DNA of 64,000 nucleotides from Austropuccinia psidii. Its lineage: Eukaryota > Basidiomycota > Pucciniomycetes > Pucciniales > Sphaerophragmiaceae. Below the pieces are notes generated by a model. The model made no database searches. It had not been told where the DNA came from and saw nothing but the letters and a program-made list of their open reading frames with translations. This document shows positions 1 through 8,874 of the stretch, one piece after another (position 1 is the first letter of the stretch; each line of letters starts with the position of its first letter). The DNA is taken from assembly GCA_023105745.1 (NCBI GenBank), contig JALGQZ010000002.1:43576997-43640996 (forward strand), given 5' to 3'. A program made the position numbers and the translations under genes.

Positions 1-125
1 TACACTGTCATTATACAAGGGCACATTGTAGTAACATACAAGCCCAGAGGCCATTCTTAGACGTGCAAAACAGCATTTTAAGAAGTCTTAACTGATATTA
101 AGCCCTCTTTTCCTGCTTTATTCAG

Positions 126-1194
126 TGGAAGAAAACTACATACCACTTGAGACCCAGTCACAGAACAACACACCAGTGACACCCTCAGAACAAGAGGGCA
201 GAAAGGGCAAGGTAAAGAGGCACAGTGAAGGCCTGATTACAGCAAAAACATGGACACCAATTGCCACTATGAGGAATAGAAAGCCATGAAGCTCTGCTTC
301 AATATAAGGTAAACCAACCTTAACCACTTGTACAGGGAAGATTACCATAATTAGCCCAGTTGTAACCTCTAAAGGTAAATCGCCAAAATCAGCAGACAAC
401 AAATTTGTACAAGGCACAGTCAAAGGTAAATACCCTAAGAACATAAAGTTTTTGAATGCTTGCAAACACTGATATGTCACCTGTACACCTCAGAAACCTT
501 GGCTTCCAAAGGAACTAACCAGAGGACAGAGAAGGCTTGTCTAGAACCAGAAGACCTGGAAGAGGACAACTTGGACACAGTGGTCAATGGCAAGACACCA
601 AGGGAAATAATACCCACCCTGCCATTCACTTTCCAATCCAACAGGAACCTCAAACCAGAGGACTGGAAAGATATGGATCAAGCTCTACAGTGCCACCAAC
701 TCCTCAAAGATTTATTTCAATGGAGCATGGACTAAAAGAGGTTCAACCTGGCATCCCACTTGGCAGAACTTGGAGCAAGTTGCCAGAGGATATTTCTCAA
801 AGAGATAGACTTCAGAGACCTTATGGTAATCACCAAATGTTGGAATCCCACCAGGAAGTTGAGACTCCTGGAGGTGAGGGCAAACAGGATAAGGGAGAAT
901 CAAGCCACTATGAAAGCTATAGAAGAACAGCTGACCCAAAGAGGGAATACTCAGATTTGTTTAGGCTCACAAGGAGAAGGCCAAATCAGCTCTCCAGTGG
1001 CTTCAAACCATTCAGAAACCAACAGATCAGTGGCCAAGAGTCACCATTCTTCACAATCCCAGGAAGTTTCCAGGAGAAGACAAGGATACAAGGGAAAAAC
1101 AAAGACCACCTTCAGCCAGAGGAAGAGAGAGTCAGACCCAATGATCCAGAATCTGTTGGATTTGGTGAAAGAAGTGCACAAGAACCAGAAGTAG
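126..1194 (+). pseudogene. Family A ORF1 (accessory protein), broken copy
   Basis: ORF1 of family A, counterpart of 58947-57879. A splice acceptor (TTCAG, 121-125) is followed directly by TGGAAG, so a start codon would form only if an upstream exon ended in A. Exon 1 runs to 425 and carries stop codons. A phase-1 intron occupies 426-493. Exon 2 runs from 494 to TAA at 1192-1194 with a single in-frame TAA (733-735). The product is hydrophilic, rich in Lys, Glu and Ser, and ends in a short predicted helix (DLVKEVHKNQK). It has no domain I recognise. Exon 2 overlaps the gag frame out of phase for about 650 nt. Confidence 0.6.
426..493 (+). other. GT-AG intron in family A ORF1 (68 nt)
   Basis: The donor GTAAAT follows G425 and the acceptor CACCTCAG ends at 493. 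Splicing in phase 1 joins the two ORF1 exons. The complete element A has the same intron at 58580-58647, with the same length, phase and splice sites. Confidence 0.65.
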
Positions 1195-1681
1195 TTGTAA
1201 ATAATTTTAGAATCAGTAGTCCCATTAATAGAAATATTACCGGCACTCAGGTTGAGCATAATGTTTTCACACCTGAGAGTAACTTCAACAGTGATGCACT
1301 GTGGTTAGAAATGTCCCAATATGCTGAGCAAACTCAAAAGCAGTTTTCAGAACTTGAATAAAGCCATGAGAGGATGAAAATATTAACAGCCTTCATGGAA
1401 AAAATTGTTAAAAACCTTCAAAAAGGACATGCTCAATTGAGCAAAGCCTCTGAAGAAACCAACAAAAGACTTAATCTAGTCTTTGAAGAACAACAGCACA
1501 GCAAAAGGGACAGGGATTGTCTGGATCAATACATAAACAAACTGTTTAATGTCTACCATAACATGAAGCCCCAACCACAAGGCCATGTTATGTATAATCC
1601 ATATCACCAAGATGACATCAAACCAGATTCCATGTTACTGAATAAGGAAAGATCTCCATCACAATACCAGGATGGAGATAA
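519..1681 (+). pseudogene. Family A gag N-terminal part, broken
   Basis: The gag frame is open from 519 to 1361, interrupted by TAA at 1359-1361, and continues in the same frame from 1374. The N-terminal part is Arg/Ser/Gln-rich. After about residue 250 comes a probable coiled coil (QYAEQTQKQF, HAQLSKASEETNKRL, DQYINKLFNVYHN). There is no ATG at the expected start; TTG stands at 537, and the complete copy also has TTG at the equivalent place. The capsid-like core and zinc knuckle lie beyond the truncation. Confidence 0.6.
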
Positions 1682-3060
1682 TATGTCACCAGGGCAAATG
1701 TCACATCAATTGCCGGAAATTGACTTCATGTCTCCCCACTGTCAATATAAAATCTTGCTTCAGTCGCATTAGTGTCACATGATAGTCACTGCATTTAGTG
1801 GGTAATGTCATGTCTGCATCAAGACAACATCAATTGTCACATGTGTCATGTGAGTATGTCACTCAAAGCCCAAACCCATATCAACACCATTTGCAAGGTT
1901 CGGGTAATTACACCTCATGGTGCAAGCCAGAAGTATGGCATGCTCATATTTGTGCATGAGATGACTTCCTCCCCACCACCTGATCATCTCACCCCTTTAC
2001 CATGCCTACTCTCACGCATGAATTGGCTTCCGCATCCCCGCCTAATCCTCTCTGACCCTTAACATGCTTACACTCCCACACCGCCCCCATATCTGCCCTC
2101 ACCCCCCTGCTGCTGTGCCATGAAGATATCCTCCCAATGCTGGCACCTCATCTCTGCGCCCCTGCTGCTTACAATCCTTACACTCATGTAGTGCCCTCCC
2201 AACATTCCTCCTTACGCTTTTGGACCCCTGCCTTATCCTCTCCGCCCCTTAAAATCCTTACGCTCCCACAGCGCCTCCACACCCCCTCCGCTTACCATCC
2301 TCACACTTCCGTATTAGATCCATAGGGTACGGTGGCTTGTTGGGGTACATGATGAATGAAATCACAGAAATATGCTGAGTGGCCTTCTCCCCCAGCATAT
2401 TATGGGGGGAAATTTGTGGGGATATTCACAATGTTGCAGTTAGGGTTTAGATCATGAGAATCACAAATTAAAGCCTAATAAGTGGACTATTTAAGACAAG
2501 AATTGTATCTCCTGTTTCCCTGACAAAACCATTTTATTTCATATCATTCAAATGGAACGCTTTGCTTAGTCCTTACCTCATGAGCATTGAATAGTTCAAA
2601 AGTTGACTTTAGTAGGTTTCTCACTAGTCAACTTTATTCAATTTCTCACAGGGAAGTAATTCATTTGAAGGACATGAAATAATTTGCAACACATTGCCTC
2701 CTTCAATTTCCCAACAAGTTATATTTTGCAAATTCAATACAGTTTTAATAAATATTGATGGAAGGTTCCAAGGTAATTGATGTGCAGGTTTCTTTTGGTC
2801 AGCTTGTGGTTCTAAAATGTCTTTTTTCAAGAAGATTCACTAAATATTGAACTGATTTGAATTGATATTTAAATTCTTTCAAGCTTTCTAAAATTCTCCA
2901 ATATTGATATTACCTAAAAAAGAATCAATTATCTCAAACTTATTTTCCTTCCACCACTTTCAAAACTGCCACATTTTTTTTAAATTTTGATCTTTTTATT
3001 CAAAAATTTTCAAATAGGTTATCAATAAACTCCTCACCATCTATTTAATTAATAAAATAC
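1682..3060. other. No gene recognised; CT-rich stretch followed by AT-rich DNA
   Basis: Once family A homology ends at 1681 I recognise no coding sequence. About 1960-2325 is strongly C/T-rich on this strand. From 2330 to 3060 the DNA becomes AT-rich, with short open frames on both strands that look fortuitous. No LTR boundary is visible. Confidence 0.5.
2137..2325 (+). repeat. Degenerate CT-rich repeat related to the 7331-7708 minisatellite
   Basis: Imperfect units built around AATCCTTACACTC, TCCTTACGCTTTT and AATCCTTACGCTC recur every 35-55 bp, interspersed with CCTCCC blocks. The core AATCCTTACGC also forms the units of the clearer array at 7331-7708. Spacing is irregular, so this is probably an eroded relative. 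Confidence 0.4.
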
Positions 3061-3148
3061 CTCTGCTACGGCCCAAACCCCAGAAAATTAAACTGAATTC
3101 AATGAACTACAAGCTTCAGCCCCAGAGAGCAGAAGTGAAATCTCTGAT

Positions 3149-3478
3149 ATGGTCAGTAGTCATTATTTAGGCATCAAAGTAGAGAGCCTGGAACATGAAA
3201 GTAATCCAGATACACAAGTTCTTCCCAAATGTGAGCATAGATTTATCTCAAATATTTGTAGTCTCTCCAAACCTGATACTTTTGTGATAGCCTTTATTTC
3301 AGCTCAGCCTCAAAGCTCTCAGAAACCAAATTTTAAAAGCTATGAGAAGGAAAAGACTGTTGAACCTTGTGCACCAACAGAAGATGCTGGGAAAGATGAT
3401 GTAATTTTCAGTGGGGAGGTTGAAGTTATATCCAAGGAACAACTTGTCTCAAAAATTTCTCAAAAAAATTCAAAATGA
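3149..3478 (+). CDS. Hypothetical open frame, 109 codons
   Basis: Open frame with an ATG start. The product is Ser/Glu/Lys-rich, with a possible helix near the end (EVEVISKEQLVSKI). No domain, signal peptide or membrane segment is visible. It is followed by 3587-3940 and 3925-4242 on the same strand, which have similar hydrophilic composition, so all three could be pieces of one decayed gene. The sequence continues coding-like past 3478 in another frame (PDYVNQKIFEAMSLLKM), suggesting a frameshift. I do not recognise it. Confidence 0.3.
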   Translation: MVSSHYLGIKVESLEHESNPDTQVLPKCEHRFISNICSLSKPDTFVIAFISAQPQSSQKPNFKSYEKEKTVEPCAPTEDAGKDDVIFSGEVEVISKEQLVSKISQKNSK

Positions 3479-3586
3479 TAGAAAAATTCCTGATTATGTG
3501 AATCAAAAGATTTTTGAAGCAATGAGCCTCCTCAAAATGGATTTGAACCGTAAGTCCATTACTGATTCAATACGAAAACTATAAAA

Positions 3587-4242
3587 ATGGCTGCTTACAA
3601 TATATGGGCAGGTGTGGAGGTGGGAGAATCTATACCTGAAGGATCTCAAGTGGTAATTGGAGATCAAGGCAAAGGATTAGGAAAAAAGACCAAATATAAA
3701 TGCCACAAAAAAACCAACAAAAAACGCTGTACCTTTGAAGCAGAAAAAGATTCCCGGGATCAAGGTGATGAAATGATGAATTTTGAAGTGAACCCCATTG
3801 ATAATGAACCTTCACATACTGAAAGCCCCCCATACTCAATGAAGAAATCCATGATGAAACCCCTCCAGCCTCTCCTCAAAATATTGAAGCTTTTCAAGCA
3901 AGGGAGACAATTAAACATGATAAAATGGGTCAAGTTATGACTGATATGCCTGACCCTGAGCCCAAAGTCTCATCATCCACTAATTTTCAAGGAATATTTT
4001 TATCCCTCATTGAAGAGTTTGGAGACATTTTTAATCATCATTCCAATATTACTCAAGAATCATGGAAAAGGGGGCTTTATAATATCAATAGTATTTACAA
4101 AAATCAATGGGAAAATTTATCAACAAATGATGCTAATACATTCCTTCCCATTGGTATTCAGGTGATCAGTAACCAAGAGCTTATAATGTTGGCCTGGCTT
4201 GAGGAGCTTGAGATTGCAGGTAATCTTTATCTTTGTGAATGA
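3587..4242 (+). pseudogene. Unrecognised decayed gene (two overlapping frames)
   Basis: Two frames overlap at 3925-3940. The first (117 codons) is basic in its middle part (KKTKYKCHKKTNKKRC) and then acidic. The second (105 codons) reads like a folded domain (FLPIGIQVISNQELIMLAWLEELE). A single frameshift near 3900 would join them. The neighbours at 3149 and 4420 are also partial. No family assigned. Confidence 0.35.
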
Positions 4243-4279
4243 TACATTATGAATTGTCTTATGACTCAAGTGATATACA

Positions 4280-4830
4280 TTGCAATATACAGGGTTAGAT
4301 TTTTTTAAGGCAACAGAAACCAAAGCATTTTTTAATAATAACATTTGGAATCTAAAATTGATGAAGAAAAAAGAGAAACTTCTAGATAATCTCCCAAAAT
4401 CTGAACACTCCTTCTTTACCCCTTCAATCCAATTGAACATTTTTGGGCAAATGTCATTTTTGAATCCATTAGTTTAGTCTCATACAATGTGAGTGCACCC
4501 AAAGCATATGTGGCATCAACAACAAGTTTGACCAATCCTCTTGGACCCAAACAGGGAGAAGTTGAGTACCTAGCCTCCTGCTTGAGTCAATTGAAGCAAT
4601 GTGTAACACAACTGAGCATTGAAGATGGCAGGGCTGACAATGAGATATTGAAAAAGCCACACAAGAACCTGGAGGATCTAATGGATACAGTTATCCACTT
4701 GGTGATTGCGTACAACATGGTACGTTCACATAAAAAGGTCAAAGCTTATGGCATGAAAGGCAAACTCACAAGCTTGAAAAAAATGAGACCATCAAAGATC
4801 TTTTGGTGTGTCACAAGCATCTCAGAATAA
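4280..4830 (+). pseudogene. Unrecognised decayed gene with a transposase-like NPIEHFWA motif
   Basis: One frame runs from 4280 to 4477. A second, open from about 4420 to 4830, begins with a stretch reading NPIEHFWANV (4426-4455). A motif of this form surrounds the last catalytic Glu in many Tc1/mariner-type DDE transposases. The preceding sequence in the other frame (LPKSEHSFFTP) could be the usual run-in. The 115 residues after the motif do not resemble the end of such a transposase as I know it, so this may be coincidence. Lys-rich C-terminus. Confidence 0.3.
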
Positions 4831-5689
4831 AGCAAATTTGCTATGGTATATTAGCAGCACTCTGTGCAGAAGGGGTTTTTGGTTTGATGGTATGGTCAGA
4901 TTACTGGAGAACAAGCTCAGTGAAAGGGGCTTTATCACTAATTTACATTTCCAAAAGACTTTCAGAGGGTAAAATCTAGTAGAGCCGGTGTGGCTACATA
5001 CTAATAAGTATATATGAAATTTACTTAATACGAGTTTCTTGTGATCAGAATCTTTTAACCCCACTTTACCTCTTAGGTTTTTATTTGCACAATGCTTGGT
5101 ATTAGACTTTGGTGATTCCTGGGTACAAGTGATGAGGTCACATTGACTGTACCCAGGTCAGCTAAACTTACAACCAGTATTGAACTGTTTTAGAATAGCT
5201 TTGTATGAGATAGATTGTAATTGAATTTTTTAAAGTTATTTACGAGATTAATAATTGTGACTACATATCCTACTAATTCCCGGATTCCTCAGTATGAATG
5301 CCAATAATAACTACCTTTGTATGAAGGCATGCCTCCCTACAAAAGTAAAAATACTCCGACAAGAAGAAAACTGAATCAGGCAGTTGTGGCCCCAATTAGC
5401 ACAATCAGGGGCATTGCGGGAAGTTGTTCGTATCACTTTCTGCCAGCTAATAGTAGGCCAAATAACACTGGTTCTTTCAAGAGGACTAGGATAATTAGGA
5501 ATCTGCCATGGAGTGCATGTTGCATTTGTGTGTGCTTGTGATATTCCACATGGTTGGATTTGAAACCCATTGAATGGGAACATCAATACATCAAATTGAA
5601 TAATGCAGTATCGACTGCATTATTAAAGTTTCAGGTACTTGAGATTGCAAATTTGCAAAATTCAGATCTAAATGTGCTTTTTTAGCGGT
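4831..5689. other. No gene recognised
   Basis: Opposed frames of 74 and 91 codons cover 5311-5586. The plus frame (MYEGMPPYKSKNTPTRRKLN) looks slightly more protein-like, but I cannot assign it. It could be the decayed upstream part of the gene at 5690-7195. Confidence 0.35.
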
Positions 5690-7195
5690 AAATGAAAAAG
5701 ATTCATCGACCAAAACCAATAATTCAGACAATGGTCACTAAACCTTTTGGTTCATTTCATTTTCCTGTGCGAGCATGCCATTCACAAAAAAAGGAAAGGA
5801 GCGTAAAAGGAAACTTGCCGGAAAGCATTGGGGTGAGGAAGGAAAGTGTGAGTTGCTCACTTATCCTCAGTGTATATATATAGATATATATATGGGTTGG
5901 AAGTCATGTGGCACCCTCATTGGGCCCCATGGAAAAACATTGGCTTTAGTCAGTTTAGATCAATCCAATGCCATATGGGCTCCAACAGGGAAGTCAAAGA
6001 TGTGTGCCAAATAAAGCTCATTGGGCATTGGGCACCATTCTTGATTCAAAAGGCCTTAGCTTCAAATGGGAGGAAGCAGTATCTGATATCTTGTCTTCTT
6101 TGACTCAAAGTGATCCCTCAACCATATGGGGATACTAGGACATCCCAAAAGAGAAATGAGGCCAAACCCACCCAAAAGAATAAGTTTTTTTCCTCCACTC
6201 AACCAACAGCACAAATCTCAATGCCAGTATCAGCCAATATGACCACAAGTGAACCTCCAAGGGTTGTCAATGTCAATAAGATTAAACACATTCACTTTGA
6301 ACGTGTGGCTCTTTTCTCTTCAACCATATTACTCATTTCCCCAGTCAAATTCAGACCATTCACAACAATGAGTGAAGTTGGGGTCAATCAATGGGATGAA
6401 TTATCACAGTTCTTATTTTGAAAAATAAAACTAACCAACCCAATTGCAACAAATGGGGCATTACTGGGGGGTATTTATGATTGAAATTTGGTGGCTCAAA
6501 TGAAGAACAAAGAACAAACAATTTAGTATTTATGAAAGTCTTGGGAAAATTGAAAACACAAAAGATGAATGGTGGAACCAATGTGCAAATCTTAGCTTGG
6601 TGGGTTGCATTCTAGGTCAATCCTTACAATGTGTTGGGGATAAATTATTTCAAAAGATTCAAACTTGCTACAAGTCATTGGGGGTTCTGTCCTTTGATCA
6701 AGTTAACTATGAAGCCAATATTTCTGCAAATCAGGGGGACTTTGAGTTTGCTTCTGCACTCACTTTCACCATGAACGGATCCAAAAATTTGCCTCATGTT
6801 GATTAGGATGCATTGTTGTATGCTTCAGGATGGTGATTTCAAGCTGATAAGCGGACTGGCCAAATTCAAAGAGATGCATCAAAGCGGTGTACAGGGGGGA
6901 AATTGATTTTCCCAAATGAGCATCTTTGGATTGATGATCCGTATAAAAAAAATCTATCGGAATGTCATTGGCTCATTCAGGTAGTGTGGGCCAGTAGTAC
7001 ATTTGTTCATTATACTGATACAGTATAGGAAAATGAAAGCACAACACTAGTGGGTATGTCCATGCAATGCTCAAGGAGGTTAGCAAAAACAATGTGGCAG
7101 AAAAGCCACGGCTATTATGAGATTGGAAAGGGAGCAGGCTATCACATCAGGGATGGTAATACAAACTCATCTCAATCGGAAGAATGAGGGGATTT
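5690..7195 (+). pseudogene. Tet-like 2OG-Fe(II) oxygenase, decayed
   Basis: Pieces of one protein occur in successive frames: 5775-6014, 5870-6103, 6110-6421 and 6597-7190. The last piece holds the recognisable core: a fold-start block (DFEFASALTFTMNG), an H-x-D iron site in NLPHVD (before TAG at 6804-6806), GGKLIFPNEHLWID, and a second candidate iron ligand in STFVHYT. These match, from memory, the Tet/JBP-like dioxygenase domain multiplied in rust and other basidiomycete genomes, where relatives are linked to KDZ-type transposons. Enzymes of this fold oxidise 5-methylpyrimidines in DNA. In-frame stops directly after the H-x-D site and in the next block show that this copy cannot make an enzyme. 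Confidence 0.65.
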
Positions 7196-7330
7196 GGATG
7201 CATCTCCTGGTTTTGATGGGTTGGAATTGGGTTTATATGGTGGCTCACATGAAAAAGGGGTGAAATGGCTCATGTACGGTGGGATGCCACCATACATGAG
7301 TCCTGGTTTCTGGCTCTTCTTTTCTCACAC

Positions 7331-7708
7331 ATCCTTATGCTTTTCCAGGATCCCAACACTTCACACACAAATCCTTATGCCTGTCCAGGATCCCAATGCT
7401 TCTCACGCAAAACCTTGCGCTGTAAATCCCTATGCCAGGGAAGCCTCCCAGCAATTCCAACAGTTCCTTAGGCTTTTCCAGGCTCCCAATTCTTCACATG
7501 CAAATCCTTATGCCAGTGCAGGCTTTCGACACTTCACACACAAATCCTTACGCCGGGGCAGCGTCCCAACAATTCTAAAAATTGCTTATGCTGGTCCAGG
7601 CTTTTGACACTTCACATGAAAATCCTTACACTTGTGCAGGTTCCCAACAGTTAAGACAATTCCTTACGCCAGGGCAGCCTCCCGACAATTCTAAAAATTC
7701 CTTACTCG
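7331..7708 (+). repeat. Minisatellite, about 39-bp period, roughly nine units
   Basis: Tandem units start near 7331, 7370, 7410, 7464, 7503, 7543, 7581, 7621, 7659 and 7697 (the last partial). Each begins with AATCCTTATGC or ATTCCTTACGCC and carries a core like TCCAGGATCCCAAC, then CTTCACACAC or AATTCTAAAA. Units differ at many positions, so the array is old or made of two alternating unit types. It directly follows the oxygenase pseudogene. Confidence 0.75.
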
Positions 7709-8074
7709 ACTATAATTAATAGCTTGTGATCATAGGAAAGCCAATGTCTCTAGTGGATTTCTCACATGTGGTGAACACCCGCATTTTAACAGTTAAGATC
7801 TCATGTGGTTAAGAGCCATGGACACAGAAAATATAGGAGGAGGTAATGGTGACTATTTGCACATTTTCTGAAAAAAAGGTTCAAACAAAGAAATATGGTC
7901 TGAAAGATTTGGTGGGGCACTTACACAAATTATTTGCACAATTGGCAAAAAAAGGAAAGCTCACAGGAAAAAAGAATATAGCCAAAATGGAAAAAAATGT
8001 GTATCTATTAGAAGTGGAAATAAGTGAGATTAATGCAAATTTTATTTATTTATTTATTTTTTGTCAAATTTTGG
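7709..8074. other. No clear gene; one Lys-rich open frame
   Basis: A frame at 7846-8088 encodes 80 Lys-rich residues (GLKDLVGHLHKLFAQLAKKG). It ends by running through a TTTA microsatellite (8039-8060) and into the antisense end of the next gene, which argues against it being a real gene. Confidence 0.4.
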
Positions 8075-8401
8075 GACTATCCCGGTGATGTCCTCCTTTG
8101 GATAAGCCTCCAATGCATGGCCAAGGAGGGAGTTTAGTTCCTCCTGAAATTTCTGGTGCCTCCACAAAGGGAATCATGTGGAGCAATTGGCGATGCTCCA
8201 ACAAGATTCTTCTGATTTATTTGTAGACAATTGCTTGAGGAATCATGAGGGTAGGGTGTAAGTCAGTAAATTCCTGCCAAGCCTCATTGTAGGACTGAGG
8301 GGAGGAGGCAGTTAGGTTCTCCATGGAAGGAGAAAGGGGAGGGGGGGAACTGATGGGCATATTGTTGATGATGATTACAGAGGGGGGTGTAGCGGGACAA
8401 G

Positions 8402-8468
8402 CTGAAGATGGTCAAAGGAGGGGTGAGGAAAAGTTGAGAAGAGTAAAAAAGGTGAAGTGGGGACTTAC
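8402..8468 (-). other. Probable GT-AG intron 3 of the zinc-cluster-like gene (67 nt)
   Basis: The donor GTAAGT starts at 8468 and the acceptor CTTCAG ends at 8402. The exons do not join in a productive frame in this copy, consistent with a 1-nt indel at the donor side. Confidence 0.5.
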
Positions 8469-8607
8469 CAAAAGGTTCCTCCTGTGGATTGCGTCAGAGC
8501 CTCCTCAGGTTCAGGCTCACGATTCAAAGCGTCCTCATGTGATGGGACTTGAGGTTTGGAGCATTTACTTGGGCCTGGAATAGGTGGCTCATTGTGTTGG
8601 GAGGGCT

Positions 8608-8679
8608 CTACAAAAGGAGGTAGAGTCAGTTCACTTGAGTTGAAAGTTAGAATTACAAAAGGAATAGCTTGCTGCTTAC
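8608..8679 (-). other. GT-AG intron 2 of the zinc-cluster-like gene (72 nt)
   Basis: The donor GTAAGC starts at 8679 and the acceptor TTTTGTAG ends at 8608. Removal joins TQWLEDLFC to EPSQHNEPPIPG in frame. Confidence 0.65.
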
Positions 8680-8802
8680 CACAGAATAAGTCCTCCAACC
8701 ATTGGGTGCCACTTGGGCCTGGAGTCGGTTGCTGTGGAGTTTGCTTGCAAGGCATATGAGGAACAGGAATGTCTTGTTGTGGGGGATTTGGTGGGTTTTG
8801 TT

Positions 8803-8874
8803 CTATGGGTAAAGGAAAATAGTTAGTATGATTGCAAGTAGAAAAATGAGTCAAGGAAGAGATAGAAAAATTAC
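8803..8874 (-). other. GT-AG intron 1 of the zinc-cluster-like gene (72 nt)
   Basis: The donor GTAATT starts at 8874 (minus strand). A TACTAAC branch site and the acceptor CCATAG end it at 8803. Splicing restores the frame across GFKRQ and QNPPNPPQQ. Confidence 0.65.

Larger units (their letters stand above)
1..1681 (+). mobile_element. Family A Ty3/gypsy element, truncated copy (leader, ORF1, gag part)
   Basis: The sequence matches the reverse complement of about 59068-57390, the leader, ORF1 and gag of the complete family A element in this window, over its whole length. It enters from beyond the left edge and stops matching abruptly near 1681, so protease, reverse transcriptase, integrase and 3' LTR are absent here. 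Both internal reading frames carry stop codons. It is a dead fragment, but useful for comparison with the second copy. Confidence 0.85.

Noticed and set aside
136..480. 114-codon minus-strand frame
   Set aside because: Antisense shadow of family A ORF1 exon 1; the same shadow appears on the plus strand over element A (58608-58997).
7194..7607. 137-codon frame across the minisatellite
   Set aside because: It exists only because the 39-bp repeat lacks stops in this frame; the amino acids merely follow the repeat units.
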